This document shows, one piece after another, positions 37,566 to 50,442 of a stretch of DNA of 64,000 nucleotides. The notes beneath the pieces were generated by a model, which ran no database searches, had not been told where the DNA came from, and was given only the letters and a program-made list of their open reading frames with translations. The stretch comes from Drosophila persimilis (lineage: Eukaryota > Arthropoda > Insecta > Diptera > Drosophilidae), in NCBI RefSeq assembly GCF_003286085.1, contig NW_020825426.1, positions 1-64,000 of the forward strand, written 5' to 3'. The stretch's first letter is position 1. Each line of letters starts with the position of its first letter. The translations under genes were made by a program, and so were the position numbers.

Positions 37566-37921
37566 TTAGCTCCACAATTCGGCCATTTCGTCGGGTACCA
37601 ACTGACCCAGCTTATCACCGATACCACTGATAATTTCCGGCAGTTATTGCAGTCGTCCAGGTTTTCGCAGTCGGCATACCGCTTGTAACAGTTAATAGCG
37701 TCGTTCGCAGCGGACTATCGGCCGTACTTGAGGGGGTTCTAATACAGGAAGTAGGTCGAATTGGTTTCCGTTTCCACTCCACCGAGGTAGCAGAACATCC
37801 GCTAGTCGTATTCTTTATCCGTATCGCACATCTTATCAGCGCCCAGTGGTGCTCTCCGCTTGGTGAACTATTCGATGAATGCAGCGACCGACCTGCGACT
37901 AGTGCGAAAACTAAAATACAT
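37566..37921 (-). pseudogene. Degenerate small Cys-containing secreted-protein gene
   Basis: Reading from an ATG at 37921 with a nearby tataaaact, the minus strand encodes a hydrophobic leader (I-L-V-F-A-L-V-A-G in a shifted frame). A Cys-containing body follows (M-C-D-T-D-K-E-Y-D, R-M-F-C-Y-L-G-G, N-C-Y-K-R-Y-A-D-C). The end, after another frame change, is L-V-P-D-E-M-A-E-L-W-S plus TAA. The main frame is broken by four stops, all TAG, each where a Gln codon would be natural. Together with at least two frameshifts this makes it a pseudogene of a roughly 118-aa secreted protein. An aataaa lies just past the stop. I do not recognise the family. Confidence 0.5.
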
Positions 37922-39644
37922 AGTTTTATAGCAACTTAGTTTACAAAGTTTTTAATTTTTGTTGTTGAACAGTAGCTGTAGAATTGCCCGATATAAGGGC
38001 GAGCACAATTACGGTAACATCGAATCGCTTTCAGGACGCTTCGTTCTAGGAAAAGACAAAAATATTTGATTTTATGTTATTGATCAGCATCAGCAGCAAA
38101 GTCAGTCCATTCGTCTGTCTCTTCAGATTTTAAGATATCTGGCTATTCTATACAGTCCATTATTTGTCAGGATGTTCACGAATCGGAAACATCTTTTCTA
38201 GTGTCTTAGTTTTTTAATATATACCCCATATACAATTTTTCTTTTTGTATGTGTCTACCATTTATTTAAAGTGAAATACGATTCGGTTCCGCTGTTACTG
38301 CCCAAAATTACTCATACGACTCGCCTAACTCTTGCTGATAGGGGCGTGACTCTATAATTATACACATGCTGAAATGTATGGAAAATGTCTAGTTCCTGAC
38401 GCGACGTGTAGGGGCGCCATATAAGCGGTTGCAAAATCAGCTAAAAGCTTATGTAGCAAAAATGTAAGATGTATAATTCTGCCTTAAATTTGTCGAATGT
38501 TTTCGAATACAGCTTTTCGAATGTTGCACCGAATTTAGCAACTGCTGCGTAGCGCCACTGTGTAATTCTTTCGAACTAATGTTTCAGCTTGTTTCAACTT
38601 GTTTCAACTTGTTTCAAACTGTCAGGAACGCATCTGCCCCATTTTCGCAGCTCTAATCGCCTTTGTTTTACACATATTCGCAAATATATCTGTCACTATA
38701 TATGTATATCTCTCGTATCTTATATAAATATCTCATTTATATCTCTCCCTTTACGTGGGTCTGAAATTACATTTGTTTCTAAGGCGCCTTGCCTTTTATT
38801 GTGCGATTTCTTTTGCTCACACTTTTGTTTTGCATTTAGTATTTTACTTTCTCCGTCCCTTAGTTTCCCACACTGTACACCGTATACCGTGCAGCGTAGA
38901 GCTCCGATAACTGGCTACTTTCACTTGATAAGAATTTTAGAAGCAGTGGGGACACTTTCTTGTTTTTATTCCGCTGCTTTCTTTTTCCTTTCTTTTCGGC
39001 TCGAACGCAGTTTTTTTAACAAGTATGTACATATATAGTTTCTGCGCCCGATTTTTAGTCTCCAATGGAGACTCGCCAAATATTTGCTGCCTTTTGATGT
39101 CAACAACAGCAACAACTTGGCGCAACGCTTTAACATATCGAATTTTTTGCTAGAGCTACAGAGATCCATCATTAGCAAAATCGATTCAATAGTATCGAAA
39201 GAAAATTATTATTAAATAATATATGTATACTAGGTGAACCGGCAAACGTTGTTTTGCTATTCGAAGAAATAAATTTGATGTAAATGCTCGATTAAATTGT
39301 TAGCGTTGTTGGTCAATTCCTCCACGTCTGTCGACTATGTATCTGCGCGTTACTCTCCGTTCTACTTAGTTGCCCTTGTGGATTTCGTTCATCTCGGGTC
39401 TCTTGCGATTGCGATTCCCGTAACTGCGCCATGCTCACACGCTCATCTGCATTGTTTTCTTGGATTTGGTCACCTGAAAATCATGTTCTTATATCTCGCA
39501 TGGTTCTAGACTTGATCGTTTGACGACTCAAATTTGCTCTCTGGGTGTTCTTCTTCAACTCATTACAAGAATTTATTGTAAAAAAAAAGTTTTTTTTTAG
39601 ATGTGCTAGGGATGACTTCCAAGATGAAACGAATACCGGACATC
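37922..39644. other. AT-rich intergenic region
   Basis: I see no convincing gene. A plus-strand open frame at 38589-39038 is Phe/Ser/Leu-rich, starts inside a gtttcaactt tandem repeat and has no motif, so I treat it as chance. The block adjoins the repeat-rich tract to its right. Confidence 0.4.
38582..38622. repeat. gtttcaactt tandem repeat
   Basis: Four near-identical 10-bp units (gtttcagctt, gtttcaactt, gtttcaactt, gtttcaaact). Confidence 0.8.
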
Positions 39645-39973
39645 CGACCCCACAAAGGACGAAAATTTGTTGCATCCACAATATTGAGGATACAAGAAAA
39701 CTAAAAACGCAGAATCATAGATAATGACCATATCTATGCGGTTGCTGAATCTGGATCAGATCATATCATTTTTATAGCCAAAAGCAACAAATCTATTTGC
39801 AGTGGCTACGCAGCGCCCGACGTCACGCTCAGACTGATTTTCTGTCTTTCTCGCACTCTTTGTCGTGTCGTTTAATATTAGCGGCGTCTGCCGGAGGAGA
39901 GCCATACTGACTTAGTATCGGGTATAACTGTGGAGTTGTGGTGTCCGCAGCAACTCACAACGTTCCCCCTCGT
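39645..39973 (-). mobile_element. DINE-1-like element, truncated
   Basis: It carries the internal cccacaaaggacgaaaat module and the tgcatccacaatattgaggat segment. The conserved end follows: gtcgtttaatattagcggcg, ccatactgacttagtatcgg and gcaactcacaacgttccccc. The GTCY end is missing. The conserved end lies on the right, so it is inverted relative to the copy at 52.3 kb. Confidence 0.8.
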
Positions 39974-40072
39974 TTATTGTATAATTATTATTATAATTAT
40001 TATTCTTGATTTTTATTGTATAATTATTATTATAATTATTATTCTAGATTTTTATTGAATAATTATTTTTTT
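39974..40072. repeat. AT-rich tandem duplication between two DINE-1-like copies
   Basis: A unit of about 46 bp (tattgtataattattattat, then aattattattcttgattttt) occurs twice in near-perfect tandem, followed by a partial third copy. It fills the gap between two oppositely oriented DINE-1-like elements. Confidence 0.7.
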
Positions 40073-40128
40073 TGATTTGTATTGTTTTTGCTTGAAATAA
40101 GACTAAAAAAATTTAAAAAAAAAAGGGG

Positions 40129-40857
40129 GGAACGAAATTTTGAAATATACGTTTAATAGTGAGATCTAACAGGAGTGTGGATACAAAATTTGGTTACTCT
40201 AGCCTTAACAGTCTCTGAGATTTGTGGATGCCCCAGATATTCGTCCTTTACGGGGGCGGAAGGGGTTGTGTTTTGAAACTAACTTCTCAAGATCCGATAC
40301 CACAGGAGTGTGGATACCAAATTTGGTTGCTCTAGCTCTTATAGTTTCTGAGATCCTTGAACTCACATTTTGCAATAGACAAAGACGACCATGAAACCTG
40401 TGTGTTAAAGAGAGACACAGCGAGAGAGAATGAAGTTGTTTTCTTGATTGTGGCTATAATAATTATACGATCTGGTTCAGATTTCGAGCTCTGAAAGATT
40501 AAGTCATCCTCTACGATTTTGCGTTTTCTTTTCTCTTGTATCTTTGAAATTGTGGATGCCACAGATTTTCGATCTTTGTGGGAGCGGAAGTGGATATATA
40601 TGTGACATATCACAGAAGTTCGGATATAAAATGCCGTTGCTCTAGCTCTTATGGTCTTTAAGAACTAGGCGCTCATAAGAACGGAAAGACGGACAGACAG
40701 ACATGGCTCAATCGACTCGGCTATTGATGCTGATCAAGAATATATATCCTTAATGGGGTCGGAAACGCTTCCTTCTGGACGTTACACACATCCATTTTAA
40801 CCACAAATCTAAAATACTAATCACCCCTATACACATTTTGAGTATCGGGTATAAAAA
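40129..40857 (+). mobile_element. DINE-1-like element, truncated at its left end
   Basis: It starts inside the element (cgaaattttgaaatatacgt) and has the gtctctgagatttgtggatg and ttgctctagctcttatagt modules. A GACG/GACA tract is next (ggaaagacggacagacagac), then ctcggctattgatgctgatc, and it ends gagtatcgggtataaaaa. The acgaggggg end is lost. Confidence 0.8.
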
Positions 40858-41378
40858 TGAATTTCCATATTTTTTGCAATGTGACGAACGCCCGAAAAAA
40901 ATACTTGACGTCACTGAAAGTTACCGCTGCAGCCGTTCACAGAGGCATAGCAGCGAACTAACAGTGAAAAAAAAGTTCTCCTTTGCCGTTATAGAAAAGA
41001 GTCATGTTAAGTTAGCAGAGAGATAACAGCGAATGGAAGCGGAGTGAGAGAAGCCCTGACATTAACTCTGTGATCCACACAGCTCATGTTTATGCTCTTG
41101 TTAGGCCACACACTTTTGGTCTGGTTCTTATCAGTGGGGTAGGAAGAGATAAGATTATAAGAAATGAAGGACGATTCATAGGCGGAGCTTTGACGAGTAA
41201 TATTCAACGCTACTCTATTGGATTATGGTAACAGGCGAGTCCTTCTGTACATACATATATGTATGTATGAATTTCCTCTTACATTTTTCTTAGTATTTTA
41301 ATTATATTCTTTTCTATTTTCATATATATTGTTCTTTGCTTCCTATTTCATTTAAATTGGGCTTTTGTTTTTGATTAG

Positions 41379-41521
41379 ATATCGACGCTGCTATTGATGC
41401 TGAGCAAGAATATATATAATTAAACGGTCTGGAACGCTTCCTTCTGGGTGTTCAACACATCCATTTCAATTACTAATCTAATATGTATACCCCTATTCCC
41501 ATTGAGTATCGGGTATAAAAA
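41379..41521 (+). mobile_element. DINE-1-like element, end fragment
   Basis: Only the last 140 bp remain: gctgctattgatgctgagca, gaatatatata, ggaacgcttccttctgg and gagtatcgggtataaaaa. Confidence 0.8.
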
Positions 41522-44500
41522 ACTCAAAAAAGAAAGAAAAGAAAAAAAAACTGGAGAAATTGGAGGGAGACCCACACACTCAAATAAACACATACTTACA
41601 TACACAAACATCAAAAATGACACCTACACACGTAGACACAGAAAGAGAACGCATTAAATTCAATTAACAAGACATTGTAAATATTGTCACACCTTTCACA
41701 AAAGTCAACATTACACTCGAAAGTTGTCGTTGGTATATACTATACCGGTGCAGAGGGTCAAGCGATTTTGGCCATCTGTTTGCAACTGAGAGAAGTAATA
41801 ATCATATCCCAACAAAATATTTCAATGAATAGTTACATATGTACATATGTATATACATTTATTTTCGATCCGGCTCAACACCCGACTCGTCCAATTTGGC
41901 ATGTCTGCATGTCTTATCGACCGCTTGACGATCTATATGTTTCAATGCCAAAATCCAGGGTATCAAAGGATACGGCCCCTCTCTATTATTTCAGAATGCT
42001 GTGCTGTGCTAGTTGCTGTTGTATATGTTATTAATGTTTGCATGTGGATAGAAAAAGCTAGAGACAGGGAAAAGGGATAAAGGGAGAGGGCAGATTTTGC
42101 TGGGTGGGAGAGTGGGGACTCGAGCAGGATATAGCCAGTCAAATAGGCAAGTAATGGATGAATTCAAGCCTGGGGAGCCCTTTCGATTCCACGCAAAGCA
42201 GCGCGCGCAAAATAAGTCTGTGAGGCCATCACAGGCTCTTCTTTTCTTGGTTGATCTATCTTTTACTGTCTTCAAGATCCAGACAGACGGAAAAATGCAA
42301 TAGCACGGATACATTATTATACATTGATATTGCAACAGTCCCAAAAGCAAATTCAGAAACAGGGTTCCCGGTGTTGACAGATTTCCCCCAGTGCACGACC
42401 ATTTGCTTGCGAAAATTCGACGAAGCTAGCGCCAGAATTTCCTGGCATTCAGATCAGCGATAGATGCGCTGTGTGCCACTCGATTTCGGCGATTGTCCCG
42501 GCAAAGTAGGGCCGTTGGGCCATCCCTCAAACCAGTCTGCCAACTCATTCACACCCTATCTACGCTCCAACGGACAGCAGTCTCCATGCATCTCTGTCTG
42601 TCTGAAGGTCTCTGTCTCTTAACTTTTCTCGTGGCTGTCTCTCTTTGCTTAAGTATAAGTGGGATATATGCTTGATGAAAATGGATAACAGCCCAGTTAG
42701 AGTGGAGCAGGCAGTGACTGTGGGACTGTGGAGCTCTGGGAGTGGCAGTATAAGTGTGAGCCATACAAAGCGCACAGCTGCAGGAGCAGCAACCAAAGAC
42801 TTAACCCTTACAAGAACTCGAGACGGAGCAGAGACGCATGCAGAGACGCAGGCAGAGACGCGGGCAGAGACGTAGAGTTAAAGCCAAACCCAGAGCCAGA
42901 ACTATATTCAGGAGCATGGATGCTTGACCTACATAGCGAGGTACCATGCAACGTTTTCCATTTCGGTTGCAGTCTCCATAACCGTCTCCGGGCCATCCCT
43001 TTGCTCACTATAATTATAGCGATGGGCAAACGATGGAAGCCGACTTGGGGGATGTTGGGGTGGTTTTGTCGGAGCGTGCAGCACTGTACAGACCAGTGAT
43101 GGGGAGCTGGAGCAGGGCACCACTGGCGCCATTAACCCTAACGAGGCGGTGTCATACTAATGAATATCGAGTTAATGAATATTTCATAGAAACATAATGC
43201 AATGTCCTAGGTTAGCTTGTTCCTTGTCCTGGTATTGGCCTTGGCAGTATACCTGACCCGTATCCATCTCCATATGCTTGTCCTAGCTGAAGGCAGCTAA
43301 CGGTCATTGAAAGTACGTCTTTATTTTCATTCTATTCCCTAGATTTTTTTTCTTAAAAAAATCCCACCCAAATCCCATCTCATCCTATCCTCCATCCATA
43401 AAAATTGCATCGCATCGCAAAACGGTCACGTACTTTAATTTTGCTTACTCCGTGAATGAGTGCAATGGAAATGAATAAAAATGTGCACACAGCTCCCACA
43501 AAATGGGAGGTCTAGCCTCAGTCACTTTCTCATCACATTTACCGAGCTGCCTTAGACTTCCCCTTTCTTTCACTCTCATCGAAAAGCCTTTGACCCTGCT
43601 ACGTGGGAGCGACCAAAGCGACTCGATGAATGCCAATGTCTTCGGTAAATATTTCCAGAGTGACACAAACCAAAAGTAGAGGGAAAAAGGAAATTGAAGT
43701 AGTATCGCCCCCAATTTTGAGTGAAAGGAGTACGCAGTATCCATTGACCTGCGTCTCTGAGCAGGCAATGTGCACGAAACCTTTCTAGAGACAGCTTTTT
43801 GTTGTTTAGATCAGTGAATAATTGATCGATAAACAACATTTAGTTTATAACTCTGAAAGTAAGGAAGTGGATGGGTGATTGGTCTTTGCACTCAGTCCGA
43901 ATTTGACAGCACGCTTTTAAAGGAGTCCATTGGCATGCCACCTCCTTTTTACGGCTCATTATTTTAAATTTTAAAAAGAGAGAACACTCTGAATTTTTGT
44001 TTTAATTTCCTCCACGGAGTACGAACTAAGATTTTCTCAGATATTCGAGAGTCTAAGATTTACAAGATTTAGGCATCAATTTTCATTGTGTTTTGGCCAT
44101 TTTGGAGCCACACTGTTGGCCAATTAGCTGCGATACTTGTCCCCCTCACATCTACTATTAGAGCTCTGCCTAATATTCGATAATAAATGAGGCCCCCACC
44201 ATAGAGCAATAGCCGTAATTTAGAAGTAGCCGTAATTCAATTGGTTTTAAGTTTAAAATTGCTTCCAGTCATTTTATCCAAAGGGGGTAAATGGAATGGA
44301 AGGCAATACCACCAATGGGCCTACCCTGGGGAGTGGGTATGGGTGGGACTGGGGGACTAATCCAATCGAGGGGAAATAATAATTTGAGCAATAATAATAA
44401 TTCAGGTGCATCGAGAGAGCACCTAGGATTATTCCCTTCGTTCAAAAAAATATTCAGAAAGAACTTACGGTTGGTGGCAGATGCATAGTGCCAAGTGGCA

Positions 44501-47500
44501 AGTGAAACGTTTGAGTGAATTTGCATTGGCGCTTAATAAATTCTTTACGCGATGGGTTGGCCATGGATGGGGCGGATAGTTCTGAAAGGCGCTACTCGAA
44601 GTCAGTTCCTGGCCCCATCTTTGTGTATAACATAAGCCCCACAGTCAACCACTTGGCTGTCCATTGTCTGAGGCATATAAGAGTGCGTGCCCTCACTCAG
44701 AATACGCAGAATACACAAAAAGAAGAAATAAGGAAGAAGAAGCACAAGGAAGTTTATAAGTTAGTCAAAGTCTTCTCACGCAGGTGAGCCATGAGCCGTG
44801 GGACAGAAGGCCCGACATTGCTGCTGACCGCCAGCAGACAGGTTCGTGCCACCTGGCACGCCTGTTCTGTGGCTATATCCAGGGGAAGAGATTTCAAGGG
44901 AAGGGCATAAGGATTTTCTCCGCCATAAGTTGGCCGAAACTGATTTATCTGGCAGCGAAGCCAGGGCGAGCTGCAATGCATTTTGATAAGGGAAACAAGG
45001 TTATTTAAATGCGATGCGATGCGAATTGGACTGGCCAGCTAAGAACAGTGACTGCCATTTATCCGAAGGTTAAACTGTAAGCAAATCCACAGCTGACCAT
45101 ATAGTTCTAGACATCCCCACAGTCTTGATGGATTCTTCCATTGCCATTGCTGAATTTCGGCTTCAATTCAAAAAATTGCTGTCAACGACAAAAGAAGGCC
45201 ATACAAATAACGCAAATAAACAATTTCACTTAAATACAAAACAAGAATAGCAGGAGAAGCGGGGGGTAGTAGAACAAACAGAGAAGAAGAGAAGGCAGGG
45301 GAAGAAATACTTTGATGCTTGATCAATTCCAAATCAGAGACATGGACAATTAGCTTGTAAGCAAATTAGCCGAAACGCCAAAAGTTGGCTGCAGCAGGAG
45401 CTTGAAAGTATGGGGCTGGTACTTACCCCACCTTAAATTAAGTGACAATGGAAACCAAATACTTAATGAATTATTCCATAAGCAGCGAAACTAGGTCAAC
45501 TTTTCTCGTGTATTTGCGGGGTTGGTTACTAGAGCTCCGCGGATATCCTAGGCTTCTACCTCCCACCTCATCTATGGCAATTGTGTGGAATATTTATCGT
45601 CCTTCAAAAACAACGGTAAGTACACTGAGAAATACAGCAGGGAAATAAAGTGCGCAGGCTAGGAGTGAACAATAAGAATGTGAACGGGCTCAATAATGAA
45701 CCATTGTCCAGCCTCAGCTGTATGGCCCTTTGCTCGCAGCACTTGCCATTTTCCGCGGATAGGGATTCAGTTTCATTTACTGCTTTAGTTCTGGTTTCGG
45801 CTTGCACTGCTTGCACCAGAAGGGAGCTGTCACGAGACGAACGGAATAGCTGTTCACGACCTGGCCCTCAAGGCGTATGAGTGATAGGCCGCATGCAGAG
45901 CACGCTCTTAGATAAATCATCACAATAATAGTTTATTGATTGGCCAGTTTCCCCAGATTAACCAAATGAAATTCCACTCCATTTTCACAGCATTCCGGAT
46001 AGAGGTTGTTCCGAAATGAGCTTATAATTTGGATGGTTCGCTCTATTAGTGGTGTAACCATTCAAATCATAGCTGTGGCACGAACAACAAAATCAACAGG
46101 ATTTCGCAAAGACCCGACCCGACGAACAACTCATATGCAAGCCTGTTGGTGTCAGCTGTGCGCTTCTACATAGCTGCATTTTGAATCTCACACTAAAAGT
46201 GAAAACACAACAATGCATTGAAAATAGTTTTGTTGTTTTTCAAAATATTAAAAATCTCTATGGTACGAATTTCGATGCTGTTTTCTCCAATAACCTTATT
46301 ATTCCTCTTCAGCGTTATATCTATGAAGCTGAATATTCATTTTGAAATATTTAAATTTATGCTATATCTCACGAATAAAATTCATCGACTAAAGTTAAAC
46401 TAAGCTAATATATAATAGTTGTTGCAGTGAAAACCCACATCAAAAATGATAGAAGACCATAACGCGGAACTAATTTTCATGAGATAATTTCATTATATTC
46501 CTGACATAAATTTTTCGTTAAACAAGCGATGAAACGATGTAAAACGCGACCGGACATGAACAAATTATAAGCATAATTTGCCAACAAAATGTTGTTTGTT
46601 TTTTTAAATATGAGCAGTACAAGAGAAATTTTGTTTGTCCTGTTTTTACATCTAACAATAAACAAGCCCCGATTTAGTTATCGGAACATCGGAAAAAATC
46701 ACTGTTACACCTATATAACAGAACTCAATTGTGCGCTGGGCAAAGCTTAGTTTTAAGGGCTCAAGCAGCTCATACATACCCGTTTTATATATAACAAACC
46801 TTGCCCGAATGTTTATTTGATGCGCGGCAAAAAGCCTGCTGAAACGAAAGGGTTGCTCGAGCCAGGTCTGTCAAGGTACTATCGCTCTTCTGCTGAAGGT
46901 TCTTAGTAGGGGGCCACGCGGTTCCCGCGGTTAAAACATCTGTCTATCTATCAATCTATCAGGAGCTCTGATATACGCGTAAAGGAGGTGTCAGATTTCT
47001 AGACAATTTCCGCTTAATTTCCGATGGGTGGCTTCCTTTAGAGAAAGCATCAACTCGTGTCAATGAACTTTGTAAACAATGTTTAATCACAGGCACAGGC
47101 ACCCAATACAGACCCCAAATAAATCTCAGAGTGCGCGTACACATTCAGAGAGTGGGGCAGACTCGTGTTGCGTTGGCGGCAAGGAACTTCCAACTGGCTG
47201 TGGCAGGAGTCGATCGCAAGTCCCAGACACACAGGGGTTGCTGTCGTGGTGGGGGCTTCGTCCCATTGTGCTTGACTCGCAGCGTCGCAGCTTCCCTTCT
47301 GCCTGCGTGAAATATGTCAAAGGGAGGCGGACTAATGGTGTAAGAGATTGGAGGGAAGGAGGTCTTGCGACAGCACGCAATTGTTGACGGATTTCCAAAA
47401 GATTTGCTTTCCAGCTGTTGCTCCCTGTTCGGGAGCAGGAAGCAAGGAGCAAAACCCATACAAAGCAGAAGAGAGAAACTGAAAGTCACCTGCGTGTCAG

Positions 47501-47964
47501 GCAAGTCTTCATTTGGGCATACTTCTTGAAAGGTCCAGCGGGTTCAATGAACGGGAAATGGGCGCTATCGCCACCGACAGCAACAAACCCAGCCCCAGTC
47601 CAGGACTCATCTTACCTCCAGTTATGTGGCTAGGTGTTGGATTTAATTGGGGAAACAAACGAAATTAAAAAATGTAGCAACCTGATTGAATAATGAATCA
47701 CCACCGCCAAGAGCAGTATCACGGCCACAACTAGAGCCGACACGTATCACAAGCGTCATATATGCACAACAATACAGTACAGGACGCCATTTTCCATAGT
47801 CGAGATTTGGCAATTAGTGGCCGGGGTAAGTCAGTCACTAGTTCCACGCCCACTCCCAGGCCCACGCTCACTCCGAGTAAAGGGTAAAGGATATAGTAAG
47901 TGGAATTGGGCGCCTAGGGGAAGAAATAAGGGAACGGCAGGCCACAACTGTCACAGGCACGTCT
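41522..47964. other. Non-coding region between DINE-1-like copies
   Basis: I see no supportable gene. There is an AT-rich stretch at about 46200-46680, CA-rich tracts near 41570-41620, a TATAAG at about 44690 and scattered polypurine runs. Open frames on both strands overlap one another, lack ATG context or splice structure and show no conserved motifs. Confidence 0.45.
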
Positions 47965-49090
47965 TTTTATACCCGATACTCAAAATGAGTATTGGGGTAT
48001 ATTAGATTTGTGGTAAAAGTGGATGTGTGTAACGTCCAGAAGGAATCGTTTCCGACCCCATAAAGTATATATATTCTTGATCAGCATCAATAGCCAAGTC
48101 GATTGAGCCATGTCTGTCTGTCCGTCTGTCCGTCTGTCCGTCCGTCCGTCTGTCCGTCTGTCCGTCCCCTTCAGCGCCTAATGCTCAAAGACTATAAGAG
48201 CTAGAGCAACGATGTTTTGGATCCAGACTTCTGTGATATGTCACTGCTACAAAAATATTTCAAAACTTTGCCCCGCCCACTTCCGCCCCCACAAAGGGCG
48301 AAAATCTGTGGCATCCACAATTTTAAAGATACGAGAAAACAAAAAACGCAGAATCGTAGAGAATGACCATATCTTTTAGACTGCAGAATCTGAATTGGAT
48401 CGTATTACTATTATAGCCAGCATCAAGAAAACAATTTCATTTTTTCTCGCCCTGTCTCTCTCTAACACACAGGTAGCATAGGCGGCTTTGCTTAGAGTAA
48501 AACATTAGCGCCTAGATCTCAGAGACTATAAAAGCTAGAGCAACCAAATTTGGTATCCACACTCCTAATATATCAGACCGAGACGAGTTTGTTTCAAAAT
48601 TTCGCCACACCCCCTTCCGCCCCCGCAAAGGATGCAAATCTGGGGATATTCACAAATCTCAAAGACTATTAACGCTAGAGTAACCAAATTTGGAATCCGC
48701 ACTTCTCTTGGATCTCACTATAAAACGTGTATCTCAAAATTTCGCCCCACCCCCTTCCGCCCACACAAAGGACGAAAATCTGTTGCATCCACAATATTGC
48801 AGATTCGAGAAAACTAAAAACGGAGAATCATAGATAACGACCATATCTATCAGATTGCTGAATCTGGATCAGATCAGATAATTTTTGTAGCCAAAAGGAA
48901 CAAATCAATTTGCAGTGGCTACGCAGCGCGTGACATCACGCTCAGACTGATTTTCTGTCTCTCTCGCACGCACTCTTTGTCGTATCGTTTAATATTAGCG
49001 GCGTCTGCCGGAGGAAAGCCATACTGACTTAGTATCGGGTATAACTGTAGAGTTGCGGTGTCCGCAGCAACTCACAACGTTCCCCCTCGT
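47965..49090 (-). mobile_element. DINE-1-like element, full-length copy
   Basis: It runs from tatacccgatactcaaaatg to caacgttccccctcgt. In order it has a 5' terminal segment, the gatcagcatcaatagccaag marker and a GTCY microsatellite of about 50 bp (48112-48170). Next come three versions of an internal module (near 48294, 48618 and 48767) and the conserved end with a subterminal hairpin, gagttgc...gcaactc. The element has no coding capacity, consistent with the non-autonomous Helentron-related DINE-1 family (family structure from published descriptions). At about 1.13 kb it is the most complete copy here and a good reference for the others. Confidence 0.85.
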
Positions 49091-49516
49091 TAGTTTCTGT
49101 TGAACTGCTTGAAAAATCAAATCAAGTTGGATGAAGCAGCAGTAAATATGTAAATAAACCTATGGCTGGGGCTTGAATTTCTCCAATTTCCACAGTCAGC
49201 CATCTCTCTCTATCTCTCTACTCTATTTATTATTCTGTTCATTTCAGTAATCCGAATAAATACCCATGAGGAGTGTACCATACAAAGTCGTTTCTTTCAA
49301 TCCCAATACTCTAATGACTCGTATATACCACTAGTCGATAGCGTCGACTTTCTTTTCTTCAAACAGAGGAACATCTAAGTCGAACCACCATCTAACATCG
49401 AGCGAGCAGGCAAATGTCACACCTATTGCTATTACTTGTGCTCCTCTACTATTTTCCAACTAATTTTCTCCATTGCACTACATTGCACATGAACTTTGTC
49501 ATCTTCCTATTTAAAA
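49091..49516. other. Unique spacer between DINE-1-like copies
   Basis: Non-coding. It contains a tctctctatctctct tract near 49205 and no other feature I can support. Confidence 0.5.
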
Positions 49517-50442
49517 ACGAGGAGGAACGTTTTGAGTTGCTGCGGACACCGCAACTCTACAGTTATACCCGATACTAAGTCAGTATGGCTCTCCTCCGTC
49601 AGACGCCGCTAAAATTAAACGACCCGACAAAGAGTGCGAGAGAGACAGAAAATCAGTCTGAGCGTGACGTCGGGCGCTGCGTAGCCAGTGCAAATTGATT
49701 TGTTCCTTTTGGCTATAAAACTGATCTGATCTGATCCAGATTCAGCAACCTGATAGATATGATCATTATCTATGATTCTGAGTTTTTAGTTTTCTCGTAT
49801 CTTCAAAATTGTGGATGCAACAGATTTTCGTCCTTTGTGTGGGCGGAAGGAGGTGGAGCGAAATTTTGAGATATACGTTTTATAGTGAGATCTAACAGAA
49901 GTGCGGATACCAAAGTTGGTTACTCTAGCCTTAATAGTCTCTGAGATTTATGAATATCCCCAGATTTGCATCCTTTGCGGTGGCGGAAGGGGGTGTGGCG
50001 AAATTTTGAAACAAACTCGTCTCGGTCTGATATATTAGGAGTGTGGATACCAAATTTGGTTGCTCTAGCTTTTATAGTCTCTGAGATCTAGGCGCTAATG
50101 TTTTACTCTAAGCAAAGCCGCCTATGCTACGTGTGTGTTAGAGTGAGACAGGGCGAGAAAAAATTAAATTGTTTTCTTGATGCTGGCTGTAAAATTAATA
50201 CGATCCAATTCAGATTCTGCAGTCTTAAAGATATGGTCATTCTCTACGATTCTTCGTTTTTGGTTTTCTTGTATCTTTAAAATTGTGGATGCCACAGATT
50301 TTCGTCCTTTGTGGGGGCGGAAGTGGGCGGGGCAAAGTTTTGAAGTATTTTTGTAGCAGTGACATATCACAGAAGTCGGGATCCAAAACATCGTTGCTCT
50401 AGCTCTTATAGTCTTTGAGCATTAGGCGCTGAAGGGGACGGA
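49517..50442 (+). mobile_element. DINE-1-like element, left arm of an inverted pair
   Basis: It begins acgaggaggaacgttttgag, has the gcggacaccgcaactc hairpin segment and the internal modules, and stops abruptly at the start of its GTCY tract (ggggacggac). There a second copy begins in the opposite orientation with no unique DNA between. Positions 49767-50022 pair with 50443-50700 of that copy with only a few differences. Confidence 0.85.

Noticed and set aside
38589-39038. 149-codon Phe/Ser-rich open frame
   Set aside because: It starts in a 10-bp tandem repeat, has AT-biased composition and no motif or splice context.
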